This document shows positions 10,200-22,245 of a stretch of 64,000 nt of DNA, in pieces. Numbering within the stretch: position 1 is the first letter of the stretch; the number at the start of each line of letters is the position of its first letter. The translations under genes were made by a program, and so were the position numbers. The notes under the pieces are model-generated. The model saw only the letters and a list, made by a program, of their open reading frames with translations, did no database searches and had not been told where the DNA came from. Source of the DNA: Thysanoteuthis rhombus (lineage: Eukaryota; Mollusca; Cephalopoda; Oegopsida; Thysanoteuthidae); the NCBI GenBank assembly GCA_963457665.1, contig OY735237.1:2818322-2882321 (forward strand), written 5' to 3'.

Positions 10200-12655
10200 A
10201 GATAGAACATTCATCTTCATCAATTCATATATTTATCATCAATTGGTGAGAGAATTGAGAGAATTCCTTCAATTGCTATAATCTATATCTAGCTTCATCT
10301 TTATTTTTTAGTTATTGTTTTAATTACAATAAATTCATCTAATAAAAAAATGAGGCACCATCTAAACAGTGAGCTCCCTATTGAAATGCACTTTCTGCTG
10401 CCTGCACTTGAAGATTAAAGTGTATTATCTGTCATGTTAACAAAACAGCATTAACTTTACGTATTCAATTTAGAATGTTTTTATGATTCTATTTGGCCCA
10501 ATGTTGAAGTACATGGTGTCTCATAAAGTTTTACACAATCTCACTTTAAAATGGAGCACAAATAAAGAGAGATAAGAGAATTAAAAATGATAATATTTAA
10601 AATTGGAAACTGGAATGCTATATTACACGGTTTCCAGTCATGGCAAAAAATTGAATTGATAACTTTTGTTTCAGTCAATAGGAGGAAAATTCAAATCAAA
10701 ATTCAAGAAGAAAATAAAATACTATCATAATGATGTTAAGTACTGGATATGGAAAATTAATGCAATTTTCCATTGACACAGAAAAAAGAAAAAAACTACA
10801 CTTATTATCAATTGTCGAGAGAACCGAGTTGATTTGATTAGGATCCCACTGTTCTGATAGAGTCAAATATAACAAAATATACAATTTGCAAAAGCAGAAA
10901 AAAAATTCAATTGTTGCACTGAATTTTGGACGTTACCTTTCCATATATTTCTGATGCAAGACTTTTCAAATCCAAAGGAGGTAAGTCTTAGCTCTTTTCA
11001 TAATTTATTGTTTTAAAAATTAAGTATAATTGATTACCTATGTTGAATTATATCATAATAGGCATGCTCACACTTTTGAAAAATTTCGACACCCTATTTC
11101 AAAACTGTAAACAAAGCCTTTTTAGATAGATCAAGATTTTTTTTTTTATGGCTAAAAAAAAAAAAAAAAAAAAGAAGAGGAGATTTTCAGCAAGAACATA
11201 GAATTGGACTGTTTAAAGCCAATGTTCTCTTTTTCTTTGGAAAGTATGAACATTATGTACCAGTGGGGTGTTGACAGCCATCACTGATATTTATCAATAC
11301 TGCATCATGATGAATACTTAAAGATGACAGGCAGAATAACTCTTCTAATCAGCTATACAATGAACAAATTAAAAAAAAATTGTGGAGTAATTGAGGTGAA
11401 TTCTGACCTTCCATGGTAGCTAAAAAGGTTTTGATAATAAATGATGAAAAAAACAATCAAAAATACCTCTACTGCAGAATTTTTTTATGATTATTTTTAA
11501 TCAACATCATTCCATAATAATAACAAAATCTCAGGGGTCCAATCAAAGAATAGACATAGGAATTTAAAAAATTAAAGAATAAAATGAAATTATTCAAAAT
11601 ATTCAGAAAATCTCTGGAAAATATTTCAATGTTAATATTTCTTTTCACTGAAAATGGCCAAAAAATTGGGTTAAAAAAAAAAAAAAGTATCCAAGAAGAG
11701 CATATTTTACTTAATTTTTCAGTTTATTCTGAATTTCAAATTGAAGCTTACTTACTGAACTCTAACAGCTTTTTTTTTTACAAATGGTAAACAGAGTTTA
11801 TTCCTTTATGGACCTATTTTTCATATATGTAACTATCACTATTTTGCAAAAATATTAGTAAAATGAATTATCAAATGAATTTAGTGGGAGATACACATAA
11901 AGAAAACTTTTAAAAGCATTTCCCAAAATTTGGAATGGTAACTCCTTGAAATATAAAAATATTTTGTCTGTTATTGTATATACATAGATAGAAAGATATA
12001 TAGATATTTTATCAAGAACCAATAATTAGGTGAATTTTGGTAAAATTTTAAAACATAAAGGTTCGGTGCATAAAAAATCTTTGAAAATTTCCAATGTAAT
12101 TCCAACCTGTGAGTTTCGTTTAAATCGTCAACATTATACACTGTAAAATATCTCCAATTTTATAATGTATTCAGAAATAATTTTAAAATCAGATCTTCTG
12201 GCAATCTTTTGTTCTAGGTAAGTAGGGAGCAGAGTTGATTGCAGTGGATGACTGATATGGGCTTGCCAATGCTGATATCTAAAGAACTGGACAGTTGATG
12301 ACTGATATATTTTGTTTTCTTTGCATTTGATAGAATACAATTTAATAATAATAGCCAATGAGACACAAAAATGCTGAACTTGAATAAACATTTATCCAAT
12401 GTTATTGTCAGTCTGCATTGAATCTGGAAGTAGATCTGCACTTTGTCTCTGCAGGGCATTTATTTCTATTTTTTTTAAGTATTAACTAATTAATATCCAC
12501 AGATAATCAAAAAACTAAACTTTATAACAAATAAATTAACTTATGAATGAAAAATTATCAAGTTTAGTGCACTTAACAACAGAAGACAGCAACAGCTTGT
12601 TTCCGAGAGAACAAAATTTTGTAAATTTACATTATGCATAAATAAATGAAATAAA
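10200..12655. other. AT-rich intron-like stretch
   Basis: No gene was recognised. There is a homopolymer A tract at about 11155-11175. Short open frames exist on both strands (for example 12134-12459, minus) but have no recognisable product and no repeat partner in the window. Confidence 0.5.
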
Positions 12656-12985
12656 TATCAAATTAGATCTGCAACATCGTCTCCCTGAGGAGAAGTAGGA
12701 TCCTCCATCTGGAGGCGCATCTCCAGCACTGCGATGCTCTGAATGATGCAGGAGACAGATCTCTGCCTTGCTCATCTCAAATCATTTATTTGATTAGGAT
12801 CAGAGTCTCAATCAAATTTGAGATGATATCCCATCGTTCTATGGTTGGACAAGTGGTCTTCCATGCCCTTCTGCATACACACTCCAGGCACACTACTGCT
12901 CCAGTGTCTCTGCCAGTATCATCAAGTTTGCAGGACTGTTTCTGAGCACAAGCTCTACTCTTGATTATTATCATAATCATCCATC
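12656..12985 (-). other. Less AT-rich segment with a short open frame
   Basis: This stretch stands out by eye as richer in G and C than its surroundings. The minus strand is open at 12786-12980 and reads CKLDDTGRDTGAVVCLECV, with further cysteines and a tryptophan after it. It then stops, with more open sequence below (EICLLHHSEHRSAGDAPP). It looks like decayed coding DNA of unknown origin inserted in the presumed ZNF-A intron. I cannot name a family. Confidence 0.3.
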
Positions 12986-13099
12986 ATGTCAGAGGAAAAA
13001 AACAGACAATATCAGGGCCGTTTGATTAAAAAAAGAAACCGTTTTTGTATTTTAAAATTTTGATTTTTATCCATTAAATTGGGGGAAATTAGCTAGGTG

Positions 13100-13137
13100 T
13101 AGCCAAAAATGGCTAATTTGGCAACCCTGTGTTGTTC
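13100..13137 (+). repeat. Short dispersed motif, copy 1
   Basis: 'aaaaatggctaatttggcaa' followed by 'ccctg' recurs as 'gctaatttggcaacactg' at 17830 and inverted as 'gggttgccaaattggcca' at 45583. The motif may be the edge of a small dispersed element. Confidence 0.45.
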
Positions 13138-14380
13138 TTCTCTCTTCTTAATATCTCCAGCTTTACCCTCTCCCTTTACTTAACCCCCCTTACCACTTGG
13201 AAAGAAAAAAAACGTATCCATTTAAGGAAAACAAAATAAACATACAATAGAAGTCTCTGAAGTTGTTGACTGAATTCAAAACAAGCCCTCTTAATTTTTT
13301 TCTCTTCAAGTTTCAAAGACGTAAAAAATAACGTTGATGACACAAGGTTTCAATTTCATACAGTAATACCAGTATATGGTTGTCTTTCAAGTTTTTAATT
13401 CACTTGAAGGAATAGATGAATGTTCATGAGAGGAACAATACTTCTGGAGGAAAAAACACGAAATGTGAGTAGATCGCTTGAAAGAATATACACCAACTAA
13501 TGAATTGTTTAATTTGTTTATGGATCCGTATAGGAAAATTCCCGGATCAAAACAAGATTTTTTTTTCTTATATAATCTCCTTGTTGATACGTATGGGAAA
13601 AAATTAACAGATATATTTGGAGGGAGAATTTTTTCTAATTATTTTTTTTTTTTTTCTTCAATACTGAATTCATTCTCTGGGAGGAGTAAATAGCTTGAGA
13701 GAGTGGAATAGGGAGTCTTTTCTTTCTCAGTGGAAGAGTCCAGTGTTACGACTAGTGAATCAAGAAAATCACACTCTCCAATATTATAGTAGATGTTATC
13801 AATTTCTCTTTACACCAGGGAACGTTGTTCACCAATCTCGATTGATTTTTTATATTAAATTTCTTGTGCACAAGTACCATAATTTTCCGGTTGAATAAGG
13901 GATTTTTAGAATTTTCATGAAATCAATCGGAACATGTGAACCATTATGATGTGAAATGTAAGATGAGTTAATTATTGGATTATGATAATATATGGATTCA
14001 ATATTCAGCAATCTTATCAAGTAGACAATATTGATAAAAGTATTACTTAAATCAAGTTTATTATACTTAATAGTAATTTCAAATATTGAAACAATATTGA
14101 AAAGTTTGTTTTTTCGAATAAACAATGTCATTTAATATCATATGATGTGAGCATAAATGCTAAGTAACTTAAATTACGAAGAAATGACAAAATGAAAAGG
14201 CGATTCATAGACTTCAAAATTGGAGAGGGTATTAACAAAGATTATCCTGGAAATCCTTTTTGTGAATATATAATTCTATTTATAGTTTTGCAGTTTCTTC
14301 GTAATGAAATTTACAATGATAAATTACTTTTTTCCAACTTTTTATAACTGATTTTTTATTTTCCCTACGAGTAATCTTAT
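13138..14380. other. AT-rich intron-like stretch
   Basis: Nothing assignable was seen. An open frame at 13478-13693 (plus, 71 codons) and one at 13850-14131 (minus, 93 codons) have no family signature and lie in low-complexity AT-rich sequence. Confidence 0.45.
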
Positions 14381-14389
14381 GTAAAACCT

Positions 14390-14560
14390 TTGCTTCTAAC
14401 AGATATTCATCAGTTTTTGTATGAAACAGCACCTGTTATTTAAGCTTTTTTTATTTAATTGAATTGTTTTACATTTAGGATCTTACTGGGTTGAATATTT
14501 GATAAGAAATAGAAGATTTTTGCAAGTAATCTTTTGGGCATTCCTTCAGGTCTATAATAC
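14390..14560 (+). repeat. Copy of the fold-back repeat family (single arm)
   Basis: 'ttcatcagtttttgtatg', 'ctgttatttaagcttttttt' and 'ttttacatttaggatctta' occur in the same order as in the fold-back region at 34800-35910. Only one arm is present here. Confidence 0.65.
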
Positions 14561-14612
14561 CTTACTTGCAAAAGTTGTCAGTTTTGAGGGGAGATTTTTT
14601 TTCATTTTAAAA

Positions 14613-15140
14613 GGAGGTTCTATTTACTATGTAACTATAATACTAAAGTGGGCACATACTTTCCACCATTTATGAAGAAGTACAGTTTTTCTTTAGTTTC
14701 AATGCCATGATGTTATATACTCATATCAAAACTCATGAAGATTGAACACAGATTTTTTCCTTCATTTCTTTTTATTTGAGCACCATTTTTAACATTGGAT
14801 GTGTGCAAGTGTGGGGTGTGAAAATTTTGCACCTGCACACACCTTATGTTGAACATGTCGTACAAATAAAATTCATACTCCTTTATGAATAGCAAGTAAA
14901 GATATGTTTCTTTGCAACCCTGGTTCTCCAAAAGAAATTTTCTTTTTCTTTTAACTTTAGGTGCTCCCAATCCATTATATTCTAAAACATCTGGAAATTT
15001 GTTAGTTTTTAGAAAAATGAATTTGTTTGTTTAATAATGGGGGATCTATTTACAATGTAACTATAATGCTATAGTCAGCACTTACTTTCTACCATTTTAC
15101 TGGAGGTAGTAACAACCATTTCCATACCATCATAGCTTTT
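14613..15140. repeat. Duplicated segment of about 75 bp, about 430 bp apart
   Basis: 'ggttctatttactatgtaac' and 'tataatactaaagtgggcac', then 'atactttccaccattt' (14624-14675), recur at about 15045-15105 with scattered substitutions. The repeat suggests a diverged tandem duplication of about 430 bp. Confidence 0.55.
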
Positions 15141-15299
15141 ACCTACAGTGTGTGAGCTGCCCTTGGAAATTCTTTCAAGCAATTCAACTTTTCTACCAAA
15201 AAGACCAACAAGCTGTTGTGTTTTTCTATTTATGAATTCAATTATTTTCTCAAATTTACTTTTTATGAATCCTTAATATGAGCACTTTCAGAGAAATAT

Positions 15300-15580
15300 T
15301 TTGCCAATTTTTTCCCTGACCCAGTAATTTTCAAGATGGCTACCATATACATATTTTTGTTGCAATTTTCTGGAGGGGAGGGGTCATATAGGCAGTCAAT
15401 TTGGATGATATACCTTTCCAGTGGTCAGACTGGTAGAATTCTGATAAGTTATCAGGCACACTAAATATTACAAAAATAATGTTGAAAAAGCTTGTCTAGA
15501 GGGAAGTCATGGGTATGATAAGTATCTGGTGGCTATCTTGGACACCATCATGGACATTATACACACAGTGCCACAGAAAA
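15300..15580. repeat. Diverged member of the 'ccagtggtcagac' repeat family
   Basis: Contains 'tttcaagatggctaccat', 'cctttccagtggtcagactg' and 'ggtggctatcttggacacca'. The same boxes recur at 52550-52830 and 53820-54120. Confidence 0.5.
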
Positions 15581-15808
15581 AATTGAAGACATACTTCTTT
15601 TCAAAGTAACAATATTGAGAATTTCGTAAAAAACTTACTTCATGCTTCTAATAAAAAGTTCCCACGGGACCCCAGTAGAGCAACATTCCAACCGGCACAA
15701 TATAACAACTAGCAATGTTAATTAGCGTTCCCTGGAGAAAAATAACTGCGAATATAACAACAAAGACTTACCCTGTTGAAATAGATAAATTTACACCTTG
15801 CTCAAGCA

Positions 15809-16620
15809 TTGAAAGGGGGGAAAAAGTTCCCCTTTGTTTTTGAGCTCCAAAAGTGATGGGAAGTTCTCAATCAAATTTGATCCATGAAAGGCAGAAAAAA
15901 AAGATCCCCCTCGACTTAAATCCTGAAAATGGAAAAAAAAAAGTTCTACTCCTCCATTTCAACCCTGAAAATGAAAACAAAAAAAAAAAGTTCCCACCCT
16001 ATTTCAATAAATAAAAGTGAAAAATTGAAGTTCCCCCTGGATTTTGACTCTCAAGGGTAGAAAAAAAGTTCCCCTTAGATTTTGATCTTTCAATATGAAG
16101 GAAAAAAATTGATTTCCAACAGTGAAAAAAATAATCCCACCTTTTGATTTTGACCCCTAAAAGTGAAAAAAAAAATTCCCCACTCAATTTTGACCTCCCA
16201 AATTGAAAATCTTTCCCTCTTTGAACCCTAAGAGTAACAAATAAATTTTCCTAGATTGACCCCTCAAAGTGGAAAAAAAATCCTCCCCTCGATTTTGACC
16301 ACTAAAATTGAAAAAAAATCTTCTTGATTTTGACTGCTAAAAGCGAAAAAAATAAGTCTTCTCAGATTTGACCTCTCAAAGTGAAAAAAAATTCACCTGT
16401 TCTTGACCTCTGAAATTGAGAAAAAAATGTCTCCTTGAATTTGACCCCTAAAAATGTAAAAAAAAGAATCCATTTGAATGTAAACCCTGAATGATTAAAC
16501 AAAACGACCAATAAGTAAAGACAATATTCTATTTGGATTTGACCCTATATAGGTGAACAGAAAATTTTTCAGATTTTGACCCCTGAAAATTAAGTAAAAT
16601 ATCCCTTCGTAAGTAGGAAC
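15809..16620 (+). repeat. Satellite-like array of about 50-bp units, array 1
   Basis: The array has about sixteen diverged units built on 'ttttgacccctaaaagtg', a run of A, then 'ttcccc'. Unit length varies because of the A runs. The same family, in the same orientation, forms a second array at 19680-20250, about 3.1 kb downstream. Confidence 0.75.
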
Positions 16621-17443
16621 CCCTATACCACTTGACACCCAAATTTTTTAAATACCCCCCCTCACACACACACACAGAGCTCAAAATCCTTAAAATATCG
16701 AGGTTTTTTCAGCACTCTCTAAACCAGCACATTTTAGGGGCACTTTGAATCATTAAATCTAATAGCAATGCACCGTTTGGGGGAAGGAAGCGCACATAGT
16801 CACAAATAGAAGTATATAAAAAGATGGTTCTATTGCATTTAAATCTTATCTAGTGAGCAATTCAATTTTGAAACAAAACGAGGCCAGACTGTCCGGGGTA
16901 GATATGTCCTGGCCGTTTTAATTGCTAATTTCTGTTTAACTATTTAGGTCTAATTGGCCACAAACATTGAATCATATCATAACAACGAGTTAATCTCTAT
17001 CAGAAGGTCTGAAACAAAAATAAACCACCATTGCATCAGAAATAAAACTTAATTAATTCTCAAGATGCAAAATAATTTATCAGGCAAATTATGTAATGGG
17101 AGACAACTCAATGCAATATTTTGAAAAATCATGTCCACAAATAAAACAATTAAAAACAATAAGAAGAAAATAAATAGAAAATTTACTGAGTGAATTATCG
17201 AATCATTGCCAACAAATTTCATTCAATTATTCAACATGTATCATAATGATGAATAATAAAACTGAATAGATATATAAAATACTGTCCCATAATAGTTGCG
17301 GCATTTCTGTATACAATTCCATTTGTAAATGTGAAGATTATTATGGGACATAGGTACAATCGAATTTGAAGCGGTCCTGAGAAAGACTGACTTTGTTACT
17401 ATTTCTCCAAGTTAATTAATAAAACAAAGCTTCAGATACTTAC
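16621..17443 (-). other. Start of the ZNF-A first intron
   Basis: The part at 17130-17443 is paralogous to 34140-34387 beside ZNF-B. Shared stretches include 'caaatttcattca', 'gaagcggtc' and 'aagttaattaataaaa'. The rest is AT-rich, with a CA-rich tract near 16660. Confidence 0.55.
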
Positions 17444-17585
17444 AAGATGATCGAATGCATAAAATTTGGTGGATTTAGTATAGAAAAATATAAGCTGGAT
17501 TGGAATTTCCTACGATAATCTGTTTGATACTTGTGACGATGTCATTAGCCTCAGAGTTGCAGCCATTTTTAACGGAAGTGGAATT
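17444..17585 (-). promoter_or_regulatory. Proposed promoter and non-coding first exon of ZNF-A
   Basis: On the minus strand this reads: an ETS-type ACTTCCG (17573-17579), an AAAATGGC core like a YY1 site (17560-17569), a split CRE-like TGAC-x3-GTCA (17534-17544) and then 'aacagattatcg'. The first exon ends 'gatcatctt' at a GTAAGTA donor, with intron bases at 17443 and below. The same series occurs at ZNF-B and ZNF-C. The exon has no ATG-led frame of length. It points at the ZNF-A array 9.5 kb downstream on the same strand, with no other candidate gene in between. Transcription start position and factor binding are inferred. Confidence 0.65.
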
Positions 17586-17830
17586 TCACCAGTGTCTCTT
17601 CAAAAATGGCTAAATATTTTCCATTTCCAGCTAAATAAAAGGGTTATATATACTCATTTAGATATTATTTATCAGATAAAACAATTACTAGACTCTAGTG
17701 CAAATTTACAATCAAAAGTCTACACTTACTTTAATTAAACTTGATATTTTGTTGTTATACTTTTTAAAGGCCAGATCTTCGTAGATTGGTGGCTAAATTG
17801 GGAGATCATCCAGATCTAGCCAACAAGTCG

Positions 17831-18046
17831 CTAATTTGGCAACACTGCTTTGACATTTGATGAAGCACCGTTATAAATTGAAAGTGACGCCGCTTCAAGG
17901 TTTGTCGCCTCTAAGCTAGGGGCCTTCAAAACTGTTGACGTGGACCCATAGGTATTACAGGGGTTTTCTATTAAACTTTTAGGATCAAAAGCTGACACCG
18001 GTAGAAGTAAGCGGACTGCACCAACATACTTACTACAAATCGACAT
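17831..18046 (-). CDS. Short ORF upstream of the ZNF-A promoter, unknown product
   Basis: A 71-codon frame starts at an ATG at 18046 after a weakly structured leader and ends at a TAG. It reads MSICSKYVGAVRLLLPVSAF and continues through a Ser/Ala/Thr-rich tail (SLEATNLEAASLSIYNGAS). It looks less AT-rich than its surroundings and has a balanced amino-acid mix, unlike chance frames here. The N-terminus with basic and hydrophobic residues and no acidic residue for the first twenty could be a targeting peptide. It may be a first coding exon, since a possible donor G|GTGCTT lies near residue 59. It does not recur beside the other ZNF genes. I do not recognise it. Confidence 0.3.
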   Translation of the reverse strand: MSICSKYVGAVRLLLPVSAFDPKSLIENPCNTYGSTSTVLKAPSLEATNLEAASLSIYNGASSNVKAVLPN

Positions 18047-18800
18047 CTTGGGGGGAAAAAATCACGTCAAATTGTATAAAATTGTATTTTAATGGCGAAA
18101 TCTTAATGTCATTAGTAAGAAGGAAGATGGGGGAAATTATTTGTGTACACCTTATGGAAGCGGAGATTTTCTTGAAAAACATAATCTGCTACAATGTATC
18201 ATAAACTGATACAACGTTAACAAAAATTTTATGATAATTTGCTTTTGAATTTTTTCCTACAACTGATTTTAAAAGAATCTCAAAAACTCAACTTTTTATT
18301 GGATCTTCATGAAATTTCCAGCTCCAATATAATTAGGGACGATTCTTTTTTAAAATGAATTTCCATCCAAAATTTCATGAAAAAACATTTTTTTTAATGA
18401 AAACCCTCCCTGCTCAAATCATTAGATGATATTTTTTTTGCTTAAAATTTCTGTTAAATGAGTTTTACACATACTATATAAAGGGAGATTCATAGCAAAT
18501 AGAATCTGCTTACCCTCTTTAAAAAGGATATGGGGAATTGGCACAGGAGCCTTACTCAAAAAGTTATAAAACTGGGGGGGGGTAAAATATGGCTTTTCTT
18601 GGCAGATTTTTGTCTTTATTTGTTAACTTATGTTCAACGGCTGTTTTACATGAAGAGAAGGAGATATTAACATGAAAGATTTCTCTGAAGATTTGTTTTT
18701 TATTTCTAGACTAAACAACTGGAATAAATTGCTGTCCAAAAAAGAGATTGGAAGATGGGTGGATATTGGATGGCTTTCAATTTAAATAGTTTGTAAACTG
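18047..18800. other. AT-rich intergenic stretch
   Basis: No gene or repeat was recognised here. Confidence 0.5.
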
Positions 18801-19530
18801 ATTTAATACCACTACCTCCAACTAATGCTAGATGAACTAAACGAAGAAAGCAAAAAAGTCGGCCTACACATGAACTTCAGTAAAACAAAAATCATGTGCA
18901 ATGATCATATTGAGAATAAGGACATGACTGTCAAAATCGAAGATGCAAAACTGGGAAAAGTAGACCACTACATCTACCTAGGACAACAAATCTCCATGAA
19001 ACCCTCGGAAGAGGAAGATATCAAGTGAAGAATCACCCTAGGATAACAAGCCTTTGGCAGAACAAGCTCAACCTTCAAAAAACAAGTCAATTCCAATAAT
19101 CCTAAAAAGAAGAATATACAACCAATGTATCCTCCCAATCGTCACTTATGGAGCTGAAACATGGAACCTAACCAAGAGAAAGACTCACAAACTGAGAAGC
19201 ATGCAACGTGCACATGAGAGAATTATGCTCAACCTCACATTGAAAGATCAAAAGGCAGCACAGTATATAAGGAAGAAAACAGGTGTCCGTGACATCATAA
19301 AACTCAAATGGCAATGGGCAGGCATTGTTGCAAGAATGAAAGACAACCGATGGACATCATGTCACACAGCATGGATCCCCAGGGATCACATGCGAAACCG
19401 AGGCCAACAGAACACAAGATGGAGAGATGAACTGGACAGATTCCAGAAATACTTGCTCCGCGACGCCCATGACAGAGAATTGTAGCGAATTCTTGGGAAT
19501 GTCTATGTCCGACAACAGACATTAAAACAC

Positions 19531-19563
<33 letters not shown>
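18800..19563 (+). mobile_element. 5'-truncated RTE-type LINE, copy 1
   Basis: The 3' end of a non-LTR retrotransposon ORF2 is spread over two frames. From 18825 it reads LHMNFSKTKIMCND and YIYLGQQIS, the segment after the catalytic reverse-transcriptase motif. Stops follow at 19026 and about 19042. A frameshift near 19080 leads into KRRIYNQCILPIVTYGAETW and then LKWQWAGIVARMKDNRW and TRWRDELD. These are the conserved C-terminal blocks of RTE/BovB-like and related elements. The frame ends at a stop near 19483, with remaining codons RILGNVYVRQQ. The element ends in (TGA)n at 19531-19561, a tail typical of RTE elements. It lacks the endonuclease and most of the reverse transcriptase, so it cannot move by itself. 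Confidence 0.8.
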
Positions 19564-19679
19564 ACACTGTTACAAAAATGGGGGTTAATATTGAAAAAGT
19601 AGGGGCTAATGAAAAGGGTTGATGTTAAAAAAGGAGGGGGGGCCAAAGTTGAAAAAGGACATTAATGATAGGAAAAAGT

Positions 19680-20250
19680 AGGACTGATCTCAAGCGGGGG
19701 GGGGGGCAACTGTGGGGAAATATTCTCTCCTAATTTTTGACCCTGAGAGCAGAGAAAAAAGTCCGTCTTGATGCCAACACCAAACTGAGAGATAATGTTC
19801 CCCTCAATTTTGAACCCTTGCAGTGAAAAAAATTTCCGCTTCAATTTGGACACCTAGAAGTGAAAAAAAAGTTCCCACTATATTTTGACCCATAGAAATG
19901 AAAATAAACTTCCCCTCTCAATTTTGACCCTTAAAAGTGAAAATAAAGTCTCCTCAATTAGCCCGCTGAAATTTCAACCATAAATGAGGAAAAGAATTTT
20001 TCTCTTCTAGTTTGACCGCATAAAATAAAAGTTCCATTTTGATTTGAACAAACACTTTGAAAGTGACAAGTGAAAGTTGTCCTTTTTTTCCCCCACTCCT
20101 AATTTTCCCTATATTTTCACTAGAAGTTAGAAAAATTCCCCTTGATTCTAACATCTGAAAAATGAAAGTACCTTATGTATTTCAACCCCTGAAAGCGAGA
20201 AATAGAAGTTCTGACTCAATTTTGATACCTTAAAGTGGAAAATTCCCACC
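19680..20250 (+). repeat. Satellite-like array of about 50-bp units, array 2
   Basis: Same family as 15809-16620: units of 'aattttgaccct', 'aaaagtgaaaa', 'ttcccc', about eleven diverged copies. The region just 5' (19565-19680) is G-rich and simple, with related words but no clear unit. Confidence 0.7.
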
Positions 20251-21560
20251 AAGTAATCTATATAACTTCCTATCATCCATGTTTTGGAGAAATGTACCTT
20301 GACCGTACTAGATCAAAACACACATTAATCATAACACTACTATTTGATTGATTTACAACCAATAAACATCACAAAAGTAGGTTTATTAAAAACATGTTTT
20401 AGCTTCTTAAATAAAAAACGCAACCTACATCACATTTTAATTTCAAGAATTGATTTGAAAAAAGTTTCTTTTATTACATCAATAAAAAGTAAGAGATTAT
20501 TTTTATCATGATGAACGAAAATGGACTTCTCTGAATTGAGCAACAGTAAAAAAACAGGGTCAAGAACTTTTGGGGGAATCAATCCATACAGAAAATTCCA
20601 TGGCTTTATGTTAAGTAATTTCAATAGTGAGTACCGACAGACGGACAGACAGATCGACTTTTGGTAAATTATATTATAATTTGATTAATTTGATTTTTTT
20701 CTTAAAAGTCTTGTATATTCTTGCTCTTACTTTTAGAGATCAAAATTTATGTCATTTTAACAAACCAGTGATAAGTTATCAAATACAATATTCTTTTTAA
20801 TGCTGCTCCAGGGAAATTATCAATATATTGTTTTATTTATCAATTGGACAATTTTTTTTGTACAGATAGCTCAACCGTAATAAAATTTTGCCAATCACGT
20901 GACTTCTGGTCATTAGAGAGAAAACTAAGAAACTCAATCACCTAAATTTCTTGTTGATTTGTAACACAAAACTCCTATACTTACCTGCTGCTACCATTGA
21001 TATGTAGCTGTCAACACTTCATCAATCTGCAATGGAAGATTATACATCCCTTTCTGAAGAAAAAAAAACTCCATTGTTTTGAGGGGGGTTGTTTTGTTTT
21101 GTTTTTTAATACAGCAAGTGGGAATTTTCTGGCACAGCTTAGTTGAGTAAAAATGAAACTAATTTTTCCTCATTGTAAGTATGAATTATTTCAAGTAGAT
21201 TTGTTAATGACAGAGTTTGAATTTTCCAAATATTCAAACCTGTAATGAAATGGCATCAAAATTATTGATTTTAAAAACTCAATATTAAGTTGGAATTACG
21301 GAAAATTTCCTGTTAGGATTTTTCCCTTTCCAGTAAAGAAAAATCTTAGAACTCATTTTTTTCAATTCAATTCCATTCTGAAATAAGGTATTGAAGATTT
21401 TGAAAGCTGCGTGATTATGCCTATGTATTAGAGATAAAAATACGATTCGCTGATACACCTTCATTTTACAAATGAATATTTTAATTACTTTTCATTTATA
21501 TTCTTTTTCCTGAAATATATTTTTGATACATCAGTCCTGTGAGGAGGTAACTGGAAGTTC
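20251..21560. other. AT-rich intergenic stretch
   Basis: No gene seen. A short (ACAG/ACGG)-rich patch lies at 20634-20658. A minus-strand 64-codon frame at 20430-20624 has no recognisable features. Confidence 0.5.
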
Positions 21561-22245
21561 CTGCTTCAGTGTCAAAAACCACACAAGAAAGTAGGGTGTG
21601 GTGTGCAGTTTCCCTTCACTGAGGCAAATGGAAACTGCATTTCTACTTCATCATTATTTTTTCTACATGCTTGGGGGTGGTTAATGGATCAAGGATCCCG
21701 TGAAGGGATCTATGGTGAAAAAAAAGGTTGGAGACCTCTGCTCTCACTCTATTTTTATGTATGGCACACCATCACAACTCAAAACTCTTTTAAACCATCA
21801 ACTTTTAATATCCAAGAACTGACATCCGAAATGAAACAACACCAAATTGCTAAGGAAATCAACAGATATGTTGATATTGTTGTTCCACATTGTGGTTGGT
21901 GGAGTATTAGATACCTGACTCCAATTATTAATCCTAAATAAAGCCTAGTTCTCACTTTCATGGTTGGAATGCAAGTCCATGTTTTAAAATCCCTGTTCTT
22001 CCAGCACGTAAACCCAATGGAAACTATTTCTATGGTCACAACAGCAGTGTAAAAGAAGAGCCAGGATATGTCAAGTTTGTGTAAGGGAAATCCACGGAAA
22101 TACCACAGCATCACAGTTGTACCATGGTGCCTACAGGAGCACATGGAGAAAGTCACAGCCTGTCATAGTACACCTGACGAATCAAAGCAAGTGGTTGAAG
22201 TTTTTTTTCTCCTGCATATAAAACTTTCACCATACATATGGATCT
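21561..22245. other. Ambiguous decayed coding-like sequence
   Basis: Both strands are unusually open here: plus 21603-21941 and minus 21779-22156, the latter hydrophobic. On the plus strand the frames chain loosely (MKQHQIAKEINRYVDIVVPH, then FFQHVNPMETISMVTTAV, then WCLQEHMEKVTACHSTPDES), so it may be the upstream part of the transposase relic that follows at 22246. I cannot match these pieces to that family. Confidence 0.3.
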
